DNA from: Bog-473 sp963828505
GTDB lineage: Bacteria > Actinomycetota > Acidimicrobiia > Acidimicrobiales > RAAP-2
Length of the DNA stretch: 64,000 nt
Assembly: GCA_963828505.1 (NCBI GenBank)
Contig: CAWHFM010000009.1
Coordinates: forward strand, 186,001-250,000
Reading direction: 5' to 3'
Part shown: in pieces, positions 50,789-61,180 of the stretch
Layout of the letters: each line of letters begins with the position of its first letter
Position numbering within the stretch: position 1 is the stretch's first letter
Position numbers and translations under genes: made by a program
Notes under the pieces: generated by a model
What the model was told of the DNA's origin: nothing
The model's input: the letters and a program-made list of their open reading frames with translations, nothing else
Database searches by the model: none

Positions 50789-51671
50789 TGCACCCGGGCG
50801 GCTCCGGGCCCGGGTTCGCGGCCGGGACCGGGCGCGTGGCTCCGGTGCTGGACCTCGGCGGCCAGCGCTATGACCTCACCCACCGCGCCCTTGTCATGGG
50901 GATCCTCAACCGCACGCCCGACTCTTTCTACGACCGCGGCGCTACCTTCGAGTTGAGCGCGCTCTACGCCCGCGCCGAGCAGCTCGTGGCCGAAGGAGCT
51001 GACATCCTCGACGTCGGCGGAGTGAAGGCGGGTCCAGGACCGGAGGTCGACGAGGCCGAAGAGCTCGATCGCGTGGTGCCGGTGGTGGCCGGCCTCTGCG
51101 AGCGCTTCGACACACCCGTCTCGGTCGACACCTGGCGCGCCTCGGTCGCCCGCGCCTCCTATGCCGAGGGTGCGGTGATGGGCAACGACATCAGCGGCAT
51201 GGCCGACCCCGACTACGTGGTGGCGGCGGCGGAGGCCGGTGCCGCCGTGGTCGCCACGCACATACGGCTCGCCCCCGCGTGGCCGACCCCGACCCCCACT
51301 ACGACGACGTCGTGTCCGAGGTGCGCACGTTCCTGCTCGATCGGGCCGCACGCGCCGAGCAGGCCGGTATCCCGCCCGAGCGCATCGTCCTCGACGCCGG
51401 ACTCGATCTGGGCAAGACGGCCGAGCAGTCGCTCTCCCTTCTCCGCGCCTCGTCGACCCTGGCCGGCCTCGGCTACCCGCTCCTGTTGTCCGCCTCCAAC
51501 AAGACGTTTCTGGGCCAGATCCTGGACCTGGAGCTGACCGAGCGCCGCCAGGCATCCATCGGCGCGGCGGCTCTCGGCATGGCGTGGGGTTGCCGGATCG
51601 TTCGGGCTCACGACGTCAAAGGCACCTGCCGGGCACGCGACGCGTTGGCGGCCATCAGCGAGGCGGCGTGA
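50788..51671 (+). CDS. Dihydropteroate synthase-like (FolP2-type) protein, one-base frameshift
   Basis: The protein starts with RALVMGILNRTPDSFYDRGA, the first DHPS signature, and GADILDVGGVKAGPG, a variant of the second where GGESTRPG is usual. VSVDTWRASVARASYAEGA and MGNDISGMADPDYVVAAAEA follow. After THIRLA the frame is lost at five C (51272-51276). One more C gives THIRLAPRVADPDPHYDDVV and the -1 frame runs through LSASNKTFLGQILDLELTER and GCRIVRAHDVKGTCR to 51671, about 294 residues. The altered second signature resembles the mycobacterial FolP2 paralog, so folate synthesis is not assured. Its stop overlaps holA. Confidence 0.85.
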
Positions 51672-52742
51672 GCGCGCGCAGCGGTGCAAGTGGGCGCGGC
51701 GCCGATACACCCAGCGCGGGCGATCCCGAGCCCGCCCCGACCTATCTGGTTCGAGGGGACGATCCTGCCCTCGTGGCCCAGGAGGTGCACGCTCTGGTCT
51801 CCGAGCTGGTCGCGGATCGTGACCACACGCTCGTCGTCGAAGAGCTCGGAGGTGGCGGCGAAGACCTCAACGTCGGCGCAGTCGTCGACGCCTGCCTGAC
51901 CCCTCCCTTCCTCATCGACCGCCGGGTGGTCGTCGCGCGCGACGCCGGCCGCCTCCTCACGGCGGACGTGCCGCGTCTGGTCGAGGTGGTCAGTGACCCG
52001 CTTCCGAGCACCGTGCTCGTGCTGGTGGGCGGCGGCGGGACGATCCCGGCACCACTTGTACGCGCCGTGAGCGCTCACGGCGTGGTCGTCGAGGTGGCCA
52101 CCACCAAAGCGGGCGATCGCAAAGCATGGCTCCACGAGCACCTGCGCGCCGGTCCGGTGAAGCTCGACCCAGCGGCCGTCGACCTCCTCGGTTCCCACGT
52201 GGGAGAGGACCTGGCCCGCGTCGAGGGTCTGCTCGGGGCGCTGAGTGCGGCCTACGGAGAAGGGGCGCGGATCTCGGCCGACGATCTGGAGCCCTACCTC
52301 GGGGAAGCCGGTGCGGTACCGCGATACGAGCTGACCGATGCCATCGGACGGGGCGAGCCGGGCCAGGCGCTGAGGGTCCTGCATCGGATGCTCGCCGCCG
52401 GCGGCCTCGCGCCGGTCCAGATCCTCGCCACCTTGCACGGGTATTACGCCAACATGCTCGCCCTCGACGGCGACGGTGTCAGCGATGAGCGCGAGGCCGC
52501 CGCTCTCCTCGGCGCCGCGCCCTTCGTGGCCAAGAAGGCGCTGGAGCAGTGTCGGCGACTCGGCCAGCGCGCGCATCGCGGCGGCCATCAACCTCATCGC
52601 CGCCGCCGATCTCGACGTGCGGGGGGCCAGCGGCCTCCCCCCCGAAGTCGTGGTCGAGATTCTCGTCGCCCGCCTGGCGCGTCAGACCCGTCCGGCCCGA
52701 GCCTCCCGACCGGGCCGGGTGCGGGCCGGAGTACCCGGCTGA
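51668..52742 (+). CDS. holA: DNA polymerase III delta subunit, one-base frameshift near the 3' end
   Basis: The clamp-loader delta subunit. From GTG 51668 (GTGA overlap) it reads PAPTYLVRGDDPALVAQEVH, RDHTLVVEELGGGGEDLNVG, LTPPFLIDRRVVVARDAGRL and later AVPRYELTDAIGRGEPGQAL, GLAPVQILATLHGYYANMLA. After EQCRRLG the frame fails. Dropping one C at 52564-52565 continues as SARIAAAINLIAAADLDVRG then EVVVEILVARLARQTRP to 52742, about 357 residues, the normal length. Since this protein is essential, a sequence error is more likely than a mutation. holA next to rpsT and lepA is a widespread arrangement. Confidence 0.88.
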
Positions 52743-52745
52743 TCG

Positions 52746-53156
52746 TCAACTGCGCTCGGCGACGAATGCCCTGAGCGCATCGCGGGACGGATGTCCCCAC
52801 CCGATGCAAAACGGATGTCCGGCCGGGTCGGCGTATGTCTGGTGGCCCTCGTCGGCGTCGAGGTCGTGAGCCGGCTGAAGAAGTCGGGCTCCGAGAGCCA
52901 TTGCCTCCTCGTGTGCAGCTCGGGGATCGTCGACGTGCAGATCGAGGTGGACTTGTTGCGGGTTGCCGTCAGGCCATTCCGGAGGTACGTGGTTCGGTGC
53001 GAGTTGCACCCCGATCCGCCACTCGCCACTCGCGTCAATGACACTGTGCCATCGGTCGTCCTCGAAGACGCGCCCGCCGAGAATCCCGGCCCAGAACGCG
53101 CTCTCTGCATGGAGATCCGCCGCGTCGAACACTATGACTTGACGCACCATTCGCAC
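52746..53156 (-). CDS. VOC-family protein (Glyoxalase_6 type)
   Basis: A 136-residue actinobacterial VOC protein. VRQVIVFDAADLHAESAFWA then GILGGRVFEDDRWHSV, and VHLDLHVDDPRAAHEEAMAL then YADPAGHPFCIGWGHPS, are typical. The family is abundant and its substrates are unknown. It converges with holA, only three bases between stops, and lies on the same strand as the AraC-VOC pair to the right. Confidence 0.88.
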   Translation of the reverse strand: MRMVRQVIVFDAADLHAESAFWAGILGGRVFEDDRWHSVIDASGEWRIGVQLAPNHVPPEWPDGNPQQVHLDLHVDDPRAAHEEAMALGARLLQPAHDLDADEGHQTYADPAGHPFCIGWGHPSRDALRAFVAERS

Positions 53157-53229
53157 GACGGGATCTTAAGAGACCGCAGGGAAACTCGAAGCGGTGTCGC
53201 GCAGCAGAAGCGAGGGCCGGCGGAATCGC

Positions 53230-53649
53230 TCAGGCGAGAGGCGTCGAGAACCAGAAGCGGTGGTTCTCGGGGTCGCGCGCTCCGTACTCCCGCAGGCCGT
53301 AGTCCTGGTCGGTGGGCTCGCTGTCGATGCGGGCGCCCGCCGCCACGCTCCACGCGTAGTGGGCGTCGACGTCGTCGACGAAGACGGTAAGGCCGCCGTG
53401 GGAAGCCGCGGCGCCACGGGGTGATGCCATCTGGTGCTCGGGGGCAACCTGGTGCAGCCACACGGCGGAGTCGCCCATGCGCACCTCCCCGTGCACCACG
53501 GTGCCGTCGTCGGCGCGATGCAGCCCGCCCGAGGTGAACCCGAACGTCTGCACCAGGTAGTCATGGCCCGCTTCGATGTCCTCGTACGTGAGCACGGGGA
53601 CGATGCCGGTCCTGGTGAAATCGTCGGTGGTGTCGTCGGTCATGGTCAT
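53230..53649 (-). CDS. VOC-family protein (bleomycin-resistance/glyoxalase-like) downstream of AraC regulator
   Basis: A 139-residue VOC protein. GIVPVLTYEDIEAGHDYLVQ then TFGFTSGGLH form the first half. GGLTVFVDDVDAHYAWSVAA then YGARDPENHRFWFSTPLA form the second. The start is ATG 53649 or ATG 53643, with GAGG upstream fitting the latter better. Its start lies five bases from the AraC stop, so the AraC-type gene and this one form an operon. The regulator probably controls it, together with its own expression. Confidence 0.87.
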   Translation of the reverse strand: MTMTDDTTDDFTRTGIVPVLTYEDIEAGHDYLVQTFGFTSGGLHRADDGTVVHGEVRMGDSAVWLHQVAPEHQMASPRGAAASHGGLTVFVDDVDAHYAWSVAAGARIDSEPTDQDYGLREYGARDPENHRFWFSTPLA

Positions 53650-53653
53650 GTCC

Positions 53654-54586
53654 TCACTGTGACGGACCGGAGCCGGAGTGGTCTTGGACAAACCTGACCT
53701 CGGGCACCGACGAGGTACCGGCCAGGTAGGCCCCCGGCGTCATGCCGGCCAGCGCGACGAAGTCCCGGGTCAAGTGCGACTGGTCGTAGTACCCGGCCTC
53801 CATGGCGACGTCGGCCAGCGTGCGCGAGAGGCCGGAGCCGCCGGGGAGGCCGTCGAGCAGAGAGGTGGCGTGCTCGAAGCGGCAGAGCCGGGCGTAGGCC
53901 TTCGGCGAAACGCCGAGCACGCTCCGGAAGCGCTCGGTCGTGTGACGGCGACTCCACCCCGTTTCGTCCAACAGCGGCTCCACCCGCGCCCGTCCCCGGG
54001 AGGCCTCGAGTTGTCGGCGCAGCCAGGTGACCTCGGGGGGCAGTGTGGGAACGCACTCGACGGAGGAGCCGGCCCATGAGCCAGCAGCTGCGAGCTGGTG
54101 ATTCAGGACGTCGAAGCGATCGGCCCACGTCGACGAGTCGGCCAGCCGCTCGACCAGCCGGCGGCCGCGCTCACCCAGGACCTCGTCCAGCGGGAGCGCG
54201 GCGTCGTTGAGGTGGGACACATCACCGCGGAACAGGGCGACGGCACCAGCGGGAGTGAGCTCCAGCTGCATGCCCAGTTGGTGGCCTCCGACCCCGGTCA
54301 AGCTCCACCTCGACTGGTTGCCCACCACGAAGGCCCCGAGCGATTGGGGGCTGCTCTCCTCCCGGTCGACGCCGTTGGCGTAGACGTCGATCGGGTCGCC
54401 GAAGCCGAGGATCAGGGCCACCCCGCGCCGTGCCAGCTCGCGACGGACGAATCCGGACTCGGGCCACTCCTCGTAGCCGACGTAGTGCCGTACCACCTCC
54501 GCCACGGCGCCTTTTGCTCCGCGCTGGGCCGTCTCGTGGATACCCCGCGGCGAGACCCGGCGGGTGAGGACGAGACCCTCCGCCAT
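53654..54586 (-). CDS. AraC-family transcriptional regulator
   Basis: A 310-residue regulator. The N-terminal two thirds is a sensor domain: VVRHYVGYEEWPESGFVRRE, VALILGFGDPIDVYA, QLGMQLELTPAGAVALFRGD. The C-terminal AraC helix-turn-helix pair is ETGWSRRHTTERFRSVLGVS then KAYARLCRFEHA, and DVAMEAGYYDQSHLTRDFVA then GMTPGAYL. ATG 54586 is chosen as start; a GTG one codon earlier is possible. The downstream VOC gene overlaps closely, so the regulator likely controls an efflux- or detoxification-type gene. The effector is unknown. Confidence 0.9.
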   Translation of the reverse strand: MAEGLVLTRRVSPRGIHETAQRGAKGAVAEVVRHYVGYEEWPESGFVRRELARRGVALILGFGDPIDVYANGVDREESSPQSLGAFVVGNQSRWSLTGVGGHQLGMQLELTPAGAVALFRGDVSHLNDAALPLDEVLGERGRRLVERLADSSTWADRFDVLNHQLAAAGSWAGSSVECVPTLPPEVTWLRRQLEASRGRARVEPLLDETGWSRRHTTERFRSVLGVSPKAYARLCRFEHATSLLDGLPGGSGLSRTLADVAMEAGYYDQSHLTRDFVALAGMTPGAYLAGTSSVPEVRFVQDHSGSGPSQ

Positions 54587-54706
54587 CACCCAAGCATCGC
54601 GCGGCGGCGAGGACCAGCGTCGCGGTTGGTCGGCGCGGGCACACGCCGTCGACCAGGTCACCGTGTTTCGGAGCACGCACCGACGGCTCGTGCTGGACTG
54701 GCGTCC

Positions 54707-55216
54707 GTGCTCGAGACACCGGAGGAGTTGCAACGCCTCCAGGACCTCCTGGACGCCTCAATGGACGGTGCCGGACCTCACTTGCGTGACATCGTGACCG
54801 GGGAGCGCCGCATGGACGCGGCCGAGCTCGTGTCTCGCCTGGAGGGAATGCGGCTCCTCGTCGTCGCCACCGTCACGGAGGACGGCCGTCCGCTGGCCGG
54901 TCCGGTCGACGGCTACCTGCTCCACGGAGCGTTCTGGTTCAGCTCGGGTCGGCAGTCGGTCCGGATGCGGCACCTGGCGGCCAGACCGGCGGTCAGCGCC
55001 ACCCACCTGCCCGGAGAGGATGTCGCCGTCACGGTGCACGGGCGAGCGCAGCTCTACGACTTTTCGGATCCCGTCCTGGCCGAGCTCCGCCAGGCGATGA
55101 TCGACGAGTACGTGCCGAAGCAGGGGCCGTCGGCGAAGGAGTGGATCGACAACCTCGACGCGCTGGCTGCTCGGATCGCACCCGAGAAGATGTTCACCTT
55201 CCGCCTCGATGCGTAG
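54707..55216 (+). CDS. Pyridoxamine 5'-phosphate oxidase-family protein
   Basis: A 169-residue flavin-binding split barrel. MRLLVVATVTEDGRPLAGPV then DGYLLHGAFWFSSGRQSVRM, and RPAVSATHLPGEDVAVTVHG then RAQLYDF, follow the PPOX pattern. PKQGPSAKEWIDNLDALAAR and KMFTFRLDA end it. It may bind FMN, F420 or heme; the general family is broad. GTG 54707 is selected (VLETPEELQRLQDLL) because no other start lies nearby, though no clear ribosome-binding site precedes it. It is divergent from the AraC gene. Confidence 0.85.
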   Translation: MLETPEELQRLQDLLDASMDGAGPHLRDIVTGERRMDAAELVSRLEGMRLLVVATVTEDGRPLAGPVDGYLLHGAFWFSSGRQSVRMRHLAARPAVSATHLPGEDVAVTVHGRAQLYDFSDPVLAELRQAMIDEYVPKQGPSAKEWIDNLDALAARIAPEKMFTFRLDA

Positions 55217-55309
55217 CCGACCCGCCCAATGGGTAGCCGACCGGTTCGAGGAGCAGCCGGTGCCGCTCCGCTTTGTCCGGGCCGCTCCGGCTTGTCCGGG
55301 CCGATCCGG

Positions 55310-55588
55310 CTATTCCGCCGCGGCGGCGGCCTCGACGGCAGCGATGCGACGGACCAGGCGGGACTTGTGGTTCGCCGCCGTGTTCTTGTGGATCACGCCC
55401 CGGGCGGCGGCCTTGTCGATCCGCTTCACGGCCAGGCGGAGCATCTCTGCGCTGTCCTCGGCGCCGACCTCGGCGGCCGTGACGGCGCTCTTGGACCGAG
55501 TGCGCAGCTCGGCGCGCACCGACTTGTTGCGCAGGCGTCGCTTCTCGTTCTGGCGGTTCCGCTTGATCTGGCTCTTGATGTTGGCCAC
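55310..55588 (-). CDS. rpsT: 30S ribosomal protein S20
   Basis: A 92-residue helical ribosomal protein that binds 16S rRNA. MANIKSQIKRNRQNEKRRLR then NKSVRAELRT, and IDKAAARGVIHKNTAANHKS then RLVRR, are nearly textbook S20. Length is normal, with an alanine/glutamate tail. It lies between a PPOX gene and lepA. The opposite orientation to holA and lepA is common in Actinobacteria. Confidence 0.98.
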   Translation of the reverse strand: MANIKSQIKRNRQNEKRRLRNKSVRAELRTRSKSAVTAAEVGAEDSAEMLRLAVKRIDKAAARGVIHKNTAANHKSRLVRRIAAVEAAAAAE

Positions 55589-55813
55589 GTGACGATCCTC
55601 GGTGTTCTCTCGGCAGGGTGGGTCTCAGGAGGGGCGGCGGGCGGACGGCCCAACCGGCGCGGGGAGCAACATTAGCAGGCGGGGGAGCCTCACGAGCAGG
55701 CGCGAAACCCCTCCGGGCTGGACCGTTCTGCCAGCAGGCGGGCCGACGGGGCCCGCCGCGCCGACCAGGGTGAGAGCCGGGGCGGCACGCCCGCCCGGTA
55801 CGATCGACGAACC

Positions 55814-57630
<1,817 letters not shown>

Positions 57631-57703
57631 GCGAAACCCTGACGAGTTGATACCCGCAGGCCACGGAGCCGCGCCCGGACCCGGGGCGCCGAGGGCGGAG
57701 CCG

Positions 57704-57730
57704 CTGGCACTCGGTAGAATCGACTGCCAG
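57704..57730. promoter_or_regulatory. CIRCE-like HrcA operator with -10 box in its loop
   Basis: CTGGCACTC, nine bases, then GACTGCCAG. The arms are complementary at eight of nine positions and match the CIRCE plan (TTAGCACTC-N9-GAGTGCTAA), the operator bound by HrcA. The nine-base spacer contains TAGAAT at 57715-57720, which can act as -10 box of the hrcA promoter. Transcription would then start a few bases before the ATG at 57740. This suggests self-regulation of hrcA-dnaJ. Confidence 0.75.
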
Positions 57731-57739
57731 GCACCCACC

Positions 57740-58813
57740 ATGACCCTCAACGCCGAACCACACCAGCCCAACGCCGCCACTGGCGGCGACCCCGACCTCA
57801 ACGCTCGGCGCGCCGCCATCCTGCAGGCCGTCGTCAGCGAATACATCGGGACGGCCGAGCCGGTGGGCTCCTCGCACGTCGCCCACGCGCCGGGGGTGCA
57901 GGTCTCGTCCGCCACCGTCCGCTCGGAGATGGTGGCGCTCGAGCGCGAGGGGTATCTGGTGCAGCCCCATACGAGCGCCGGGCGCATCCCGACCGACAAG
58001 GGCTACCGCTTCTTCGTCGACCACCTCACCACGCCGGGTGCCCTCGGACCGATTCAGCGCCGCCAGGTAGCCGACTTCTTCGACCACGTGTACGGCGAGA
58101 TGGAGACCATGCTCGAGCGGGCCACCGGCCTGCTCTCGGAGCTGACCTCCTACGCCGCCGTGGTCGTCGGGCCGTCGCACGAGACCGCCTCCATCAAGGC
58201 CGTCCAGCTGGTCGGCCTGTCCGCACAGCACGTGCTGCTGGTGGTCGTCCTCTCCGACGGTGCGGTCGAGAAGCGCACCATGGAGCTCGACGGGGAGGTC
58301 TCCGACGAGGTGGTCGCCCGCGCCGCGACGCAGCTCGCCGCGCACCTCGTCGGTCAGACGCTCTCGGCGCCGTGGTCGGTGCCGCCGAGCGGCTCCAGGC
58401 GGGTCGACCGAATCGTGGGCGCGGCCCGGGCCGCCTTCGGTGCCCTGGAGGGCACCATCGACGCCGACCAGGTCTTCGTCGGTGGACCGGCTCGCCTGGC
58501 CGAGTCCTTCGAAGCCGTCGAGACCGTCCGCTCGGTGCTCGGCATCCTGGAGCAGCAGCTGGTCGTGGTCACGCTCCTGCGCGATGTGCTCGGCCGGGGC
58601 CTCTCGGTCGCCATCGGCACGGAGCACGGCTTCGAGCCGCTGTCGTCGTGCGCCGTCGTGGTGGCTCCCGTGTCCATCGACGGTCAGGACCTCGGCGCGG
58701 TCGGCCTCCTCGGGCCGACCCGCATGGACTACTCGCGGGCCATGGCGGCTGCGCACGTGGTGGGCGAGCGCCTGGGCGAGCGATTAGGTGGAGGTCACGA
58801 TGCCCGGCGCTGA
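57740..58813 (+). CDS. hrcA: Heat-inducible transcription repressor HrcA
   Basis: A 357-residue repressor of heat-shock genes. The DNA-binding part is LNARRAAILQAVVSEYIGTA then EPVGSSHVAHAPGVQVSSAT, VRSEMVALEREGYLVQPHTS then AGRIPTDKGYRFFVDHL, a classic HrcA N-terminus. The middle and C-terminus (FDHVYGEMETMLERATGLLS, VFVGGPARLAESFEAVETVR, FEPLSSCAVVVAPVSIDGQD) match the dimerisation domain. ATG 57740 is preferred to an upstream in-frame start because the CIRCE-like operator lies just before it. The gene overlaps dnaJ by 14 bases. Confidence 0.96.
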   Translation: MTLNAEPHQPNAATGGDPDLNARRAAILQAVVSEYIGTAEPVGSSHVAHAPGVQVSSATVRSEMVALEREGYLVQPHTSAGRIPTDKGYRFFVDHLTTPGALGPIQRRQVADFFDHVYGEMETMLERATGLLSELTSYAAVVVGPSHETASIKAVQLVGLSAQHVLLVVVLSDGAVEKRTMELDGEVSDEVVARAATQLAAHLVGQTLSAPWSVPPSGSRRVDRIVGAARAAFGALEGTIDADQVFVGGPARLAESFEAVETVRSVLGILEQQLVVVTLLRDVLGRGLSVAIGTEHGFEPLSSCAVVVAPVSIDGQDLGAVGLLGPTRMDYSRAMAAAHVVGERLGERLGGGHDARR

Positions 58814-59942
58814 GACGACACACGACCTGTACGCGCTGCTCGGGGTGCGTCCCGACGCCAGCGACGACGAGATCAAGAAGGCCTACCGGGCGCGGGCGCG
58901 CGAGCTGCATCCCGACACCAACCAGGGCAACCCCGAGGCTGAGGCGCGCTTCAAAGAGGTATCCGTGGCCTACGAGGTCCTGCGGGACCCCGAGCGCCGG
59001 GCCCGCTACGACCGCTACGGCCCCGAAGGCGTCTTCGGCGGGCAGGGCGGAATGGGCGGGTTCGGGTTCGAGGGCAACCTGAGCGACATCTTCGAGGCCT
59101 TCTTCGGACAGGTCGCCGGGACCGGTGGAAGGCGACGCGGGCCGCAAGCCGGCTCCGACGCCGAGGTCCGTCTCGGGCTCGGCTTCGCCGAGGCCGTCTT
59201 CGGGTCCCGCAAGGAGATCACCGTCCGCCTCCCGACGACGTGTGCCGCGTGTGCGGGGCGAGGGACGGCACCGGGCACCGAGGCCGTCAAGTGCGTCGAT
59301 TGCCAGGGCGCGGGGGAGCAGCGGCGCATCCGCCAATCGCTCCTCGGCCAGGTCGTCACGAGCGTTTCGTGCGCCCGTTGCAGCGGCACCGGCGACATGA
59401 TTCCGAACCCGTGCGCCGAATGCCGCGGTGAGGGGCGGTCACTGCGGGAGTCGACCCTCACCGTCGAGGTCCCGGCGGGCGTCGACGACGGGTCCACGCT
59501 CCGCCTGGCCGACCGCGGCGGCGCCGGCCAGCGCGGCGGCCCCAGCGGCTCGCTCTTCGTGCACCTCGCCGTGACCCCTGACCCGCGCTTCGAGCGCCAG
59601 GGGGACAACCTGCACACCAGCGTGGCCGTGGGCCTGGCCCAGGCTGCTCTCGGCACGGAGGCCACGGTGGAGTCCCTCGACGGGCCCCAGCGAGTCACCT
59701 TGGCCGGCGGCACCCAGCACGGCCACGTCGAGCGGCTCCGCGGCCTGGGCGTCCCGCACCTGCGCGGGCGCGGGCGCGGCGACCTCTTCGTCCACGTCGT
59801 CGTCCAGATCCCGGCGACGGTGAGCGCCGAGGAGGACGTCGTGCTGCGCCACTACGCCGCTCTGCGCGGGGAGCAGGTCACGCCGCCGGGCGGCGGGGGT
59901 GGTGAGGGCGTGTTCTCCCGGCTGCGCTCCGCCTTTGGCTAG
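58800..59942 (+). CDS. dnaJ: Chaperone protein DnaJ
   Basis: A 380-residue Hsp40 co-chaperone. The J domain is TTHDLYALLGVRPDASDDEI, RARARELHPDTNQ with HPD. A short glycine-rich region follows (FGGQGGMGGFGFEG). Four zinc-binding CxxCxGxG repeats: CAACAGRGT, CVDCQGAGE, CARCSGTGD, CAECRGEGR. The C-terminal substrate domains (TLRLADRGGAGQRGGPSGSL, GRGDLFVHVVVQIPATVSAE) are complete. Start at ATG 58800, preceded by AGGTGGAGG. It belongs to the HrcA-controlled operon and is probably the DnaJ2 type linked with hrcA in Actinobacteria. Confidence 0.97.
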   Translation: MPGAETTHDLYALLGVRPDASDDEIKKAYRARARELHPDTNQGNPEAEARFKEVSVAYEVLRDPERRARYDRYGPEGVFGGQGGMGGFGFEGNLSDIFEAFFGQVAGTGGRRRGPQAGSDAEVRLGLGFAEAVFGSRKEITVRLPTTCAACAGRGTAPGTEAVKCVDCQGAGEQRRIRQSLLGQVVTSVSCARCSGTGDMIPNPCAECRGEGRSLRESTLTVEVPAGVDDGSTLRLADRGGAGQRGGPSGSLFVHLAVTPDPRFERQGDNLHTSVAVGLAQAALGTEATVESLDGPQRVTLAGGTQHGHVERLRGLGVPHLRGRGRGDLFVHVVVQIPATVSAEEDVVLRHYAALRGEQVTPPGGGGGEGVFSRLRSAFG

Positions 59943-59970
59943 CGCCGCTTCGGGTGCCACCGCTGCCGCC

Positions 59971-60732
59971 GTGTCCGTACGCGCCGCGGCGGCGGCCCAG
60001 GTCTTCGTGGACGAGCTGTCGCGCCCGGTGCTCTCCGACGAGGACCTGCACCACCTGGCCCGGGTGCTGCGCCTGCGTGACGGCGAGGAGGTCGTGGCGG
60101 GCGACGGCGGCGGCCGGTGGGCCCGGACCCTCTGGCATGGCGGCCGCGAGCTCGAACCACAGCGCGGCGCGCCGGGCGTGGGCGGGGACGGGTCGGTGCA
60201 GCACGAGGCGCGCCACCTGCCGGTCCTCACGGTGGCCTTCGCACCGGTGAAGGGCGAGCGTCCCGAATGGGTGGTCCAGAAGCTGACCGAGCTCGGTATC
60301 GACCGCATCGTGCCGCTCCGCACCAGGCGCAGTGTGGTGCGCTGGACGGGCGAGCGGGGCGCCGCCACCGTCGAGCGCCTGCGTCGGGTGGCCCGCGACG
60401 CGGCGGCGCAGTGCCGCCGGGTCTGGCTGCCCGAGGTCTCCCCGCCGACGGGCTTCGCCGAGCTCGCTTCGCTCGGGACGCCGGGCGAGGTGGTCCTGGC
60501 CCAGCTCAGTGGGGACCGCCCGACCCTGGCCCACCACGTGGTGGCCGTCGGGCCCGAGGGAGGGTGGAGCACCGAGGAGCTGGCCTCGGGCCTGCCGACG
60601 GTCGGCTTCGGGCTCAGCGTGCTGCGGGCGGAGACGGCAGCGGTGACGGCCGGCGCCCTGATGGCGTCGCTGCGCACCGGCACCGTGGCGCCGGCGGGGT
60701 CAGGGTCACGCGGACGGGCCCCGGCCCGGTAA
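59971..60732 (+). CDS. rsmE: 16S rRNA (uracil-1498-N3)-methyltransferase
   Basis: A 253-residue SPOUT-fold RNA methylase. QVFVDELSRPVLSDEDLHHL then ARVLRLRDGEEVV is the PUA-like start. PEWVVQKLTELGIDRIVPLR and RVARDAAAQCRRVWLPEV follow. HHVVAVGPEGGWSTEELA and FGLSVLRAETAAVTAGAL form the knotted SAM-binding site (GPEGG, LRxETA). GTG 59971 is used; a TTG at 59935 overlapping dnaJ is also possible. The gene follows dnaJ in the conserved hrcA-dnaJ-rsmE-HIT-phoH-ybeY order. Confidence 0.94.
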   Translation: MSVRAAAAAQVFVDELSRPVLSDEDLHHLARVLRLRDGEEVVAGDGGGRWARTLWHGGRELEPQRGAPGVGGDGSVQHEARHLPVLTVAFAPVKGERPEWVVQKLTELGIDRIVPLRTRRSVVRWTGERGAATVERLRRVARDAAAQCRRVWLPEVSPPTGFAELASLGTPGEVVLAQLSGDRPTLAHHVVAVGPEGGWSTEELASGLPTVGFGLSVLRAETAAVTAGALMASLRTGTVAPAGSGSRGRAPAR

Positions 60733-60792
60733 TTTCGTGGACGTGAAATCTGCGCCGACCAGAGCTGTGCCCGCGACGAGCCGGTTCTGTCC

Positions 60793-61146
60793 GTGACCGA
60801 TTGCCTGTTCTGCGGCATCGTCGCCGGCGACGTGCCCTCCGAAGTGGTGCACGAGACGGAGACCACGGTGGCCTTCAAGGACATCAACCCGGCGGCGCCC
60901 GTGCATGTGCTGGTGGTGCCCCGGCGCCACATCGACGACGCGTCCGTGATCGGCGCCGAGGACGGCCCGGTGGTCGCCGACATGTTCATGGCCGCCCGAG
61001 CCGTGGCCGAGGCCGCCGGCCTGGCCTCGCCCGAGCGCGGGTACCGCCTCATCTTCAACGTCGGGCCCGACGCCTTGAACTCGGTTCCGCACCTCCATCT
61101 CCACGTGCTCGGTGGCCAGCGGCTGACCTGGCACATCGCGGACTGA
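60793..61146 (+). CDS. HIT-family nucleotide hydrolase/transferase
   Basis: A 117-residue HIT protein of the HINT branch. DCLFCGIVAGDVPSEVVHET has the usual N-terminal CxxC, then FKDINPAAPVHVLVVPRRHI. The histidine triad is PHLHLHVLGGQRLTWHI. It probably hydrolyses adenosine phosphoramidates or similar nucleotides. GTG 60793 is the start. It sits between rsmE and phoH in a conserved order. Confidence 0.95.
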   Translation: MTDCLFCGIVAGDVPSEVVHETETTVAFKDINPAAPVHVLVVPRRHIDDASVIGAEDGPVVADMFMAARAVAEAAGLASPERGYRLIFNVGPDALNSVPHLHLHVLGGQRLTWHIAD

Positions 61147-61180
61147 CGGCAGCAGCCCATGACGACCTCGTGACCATCGA

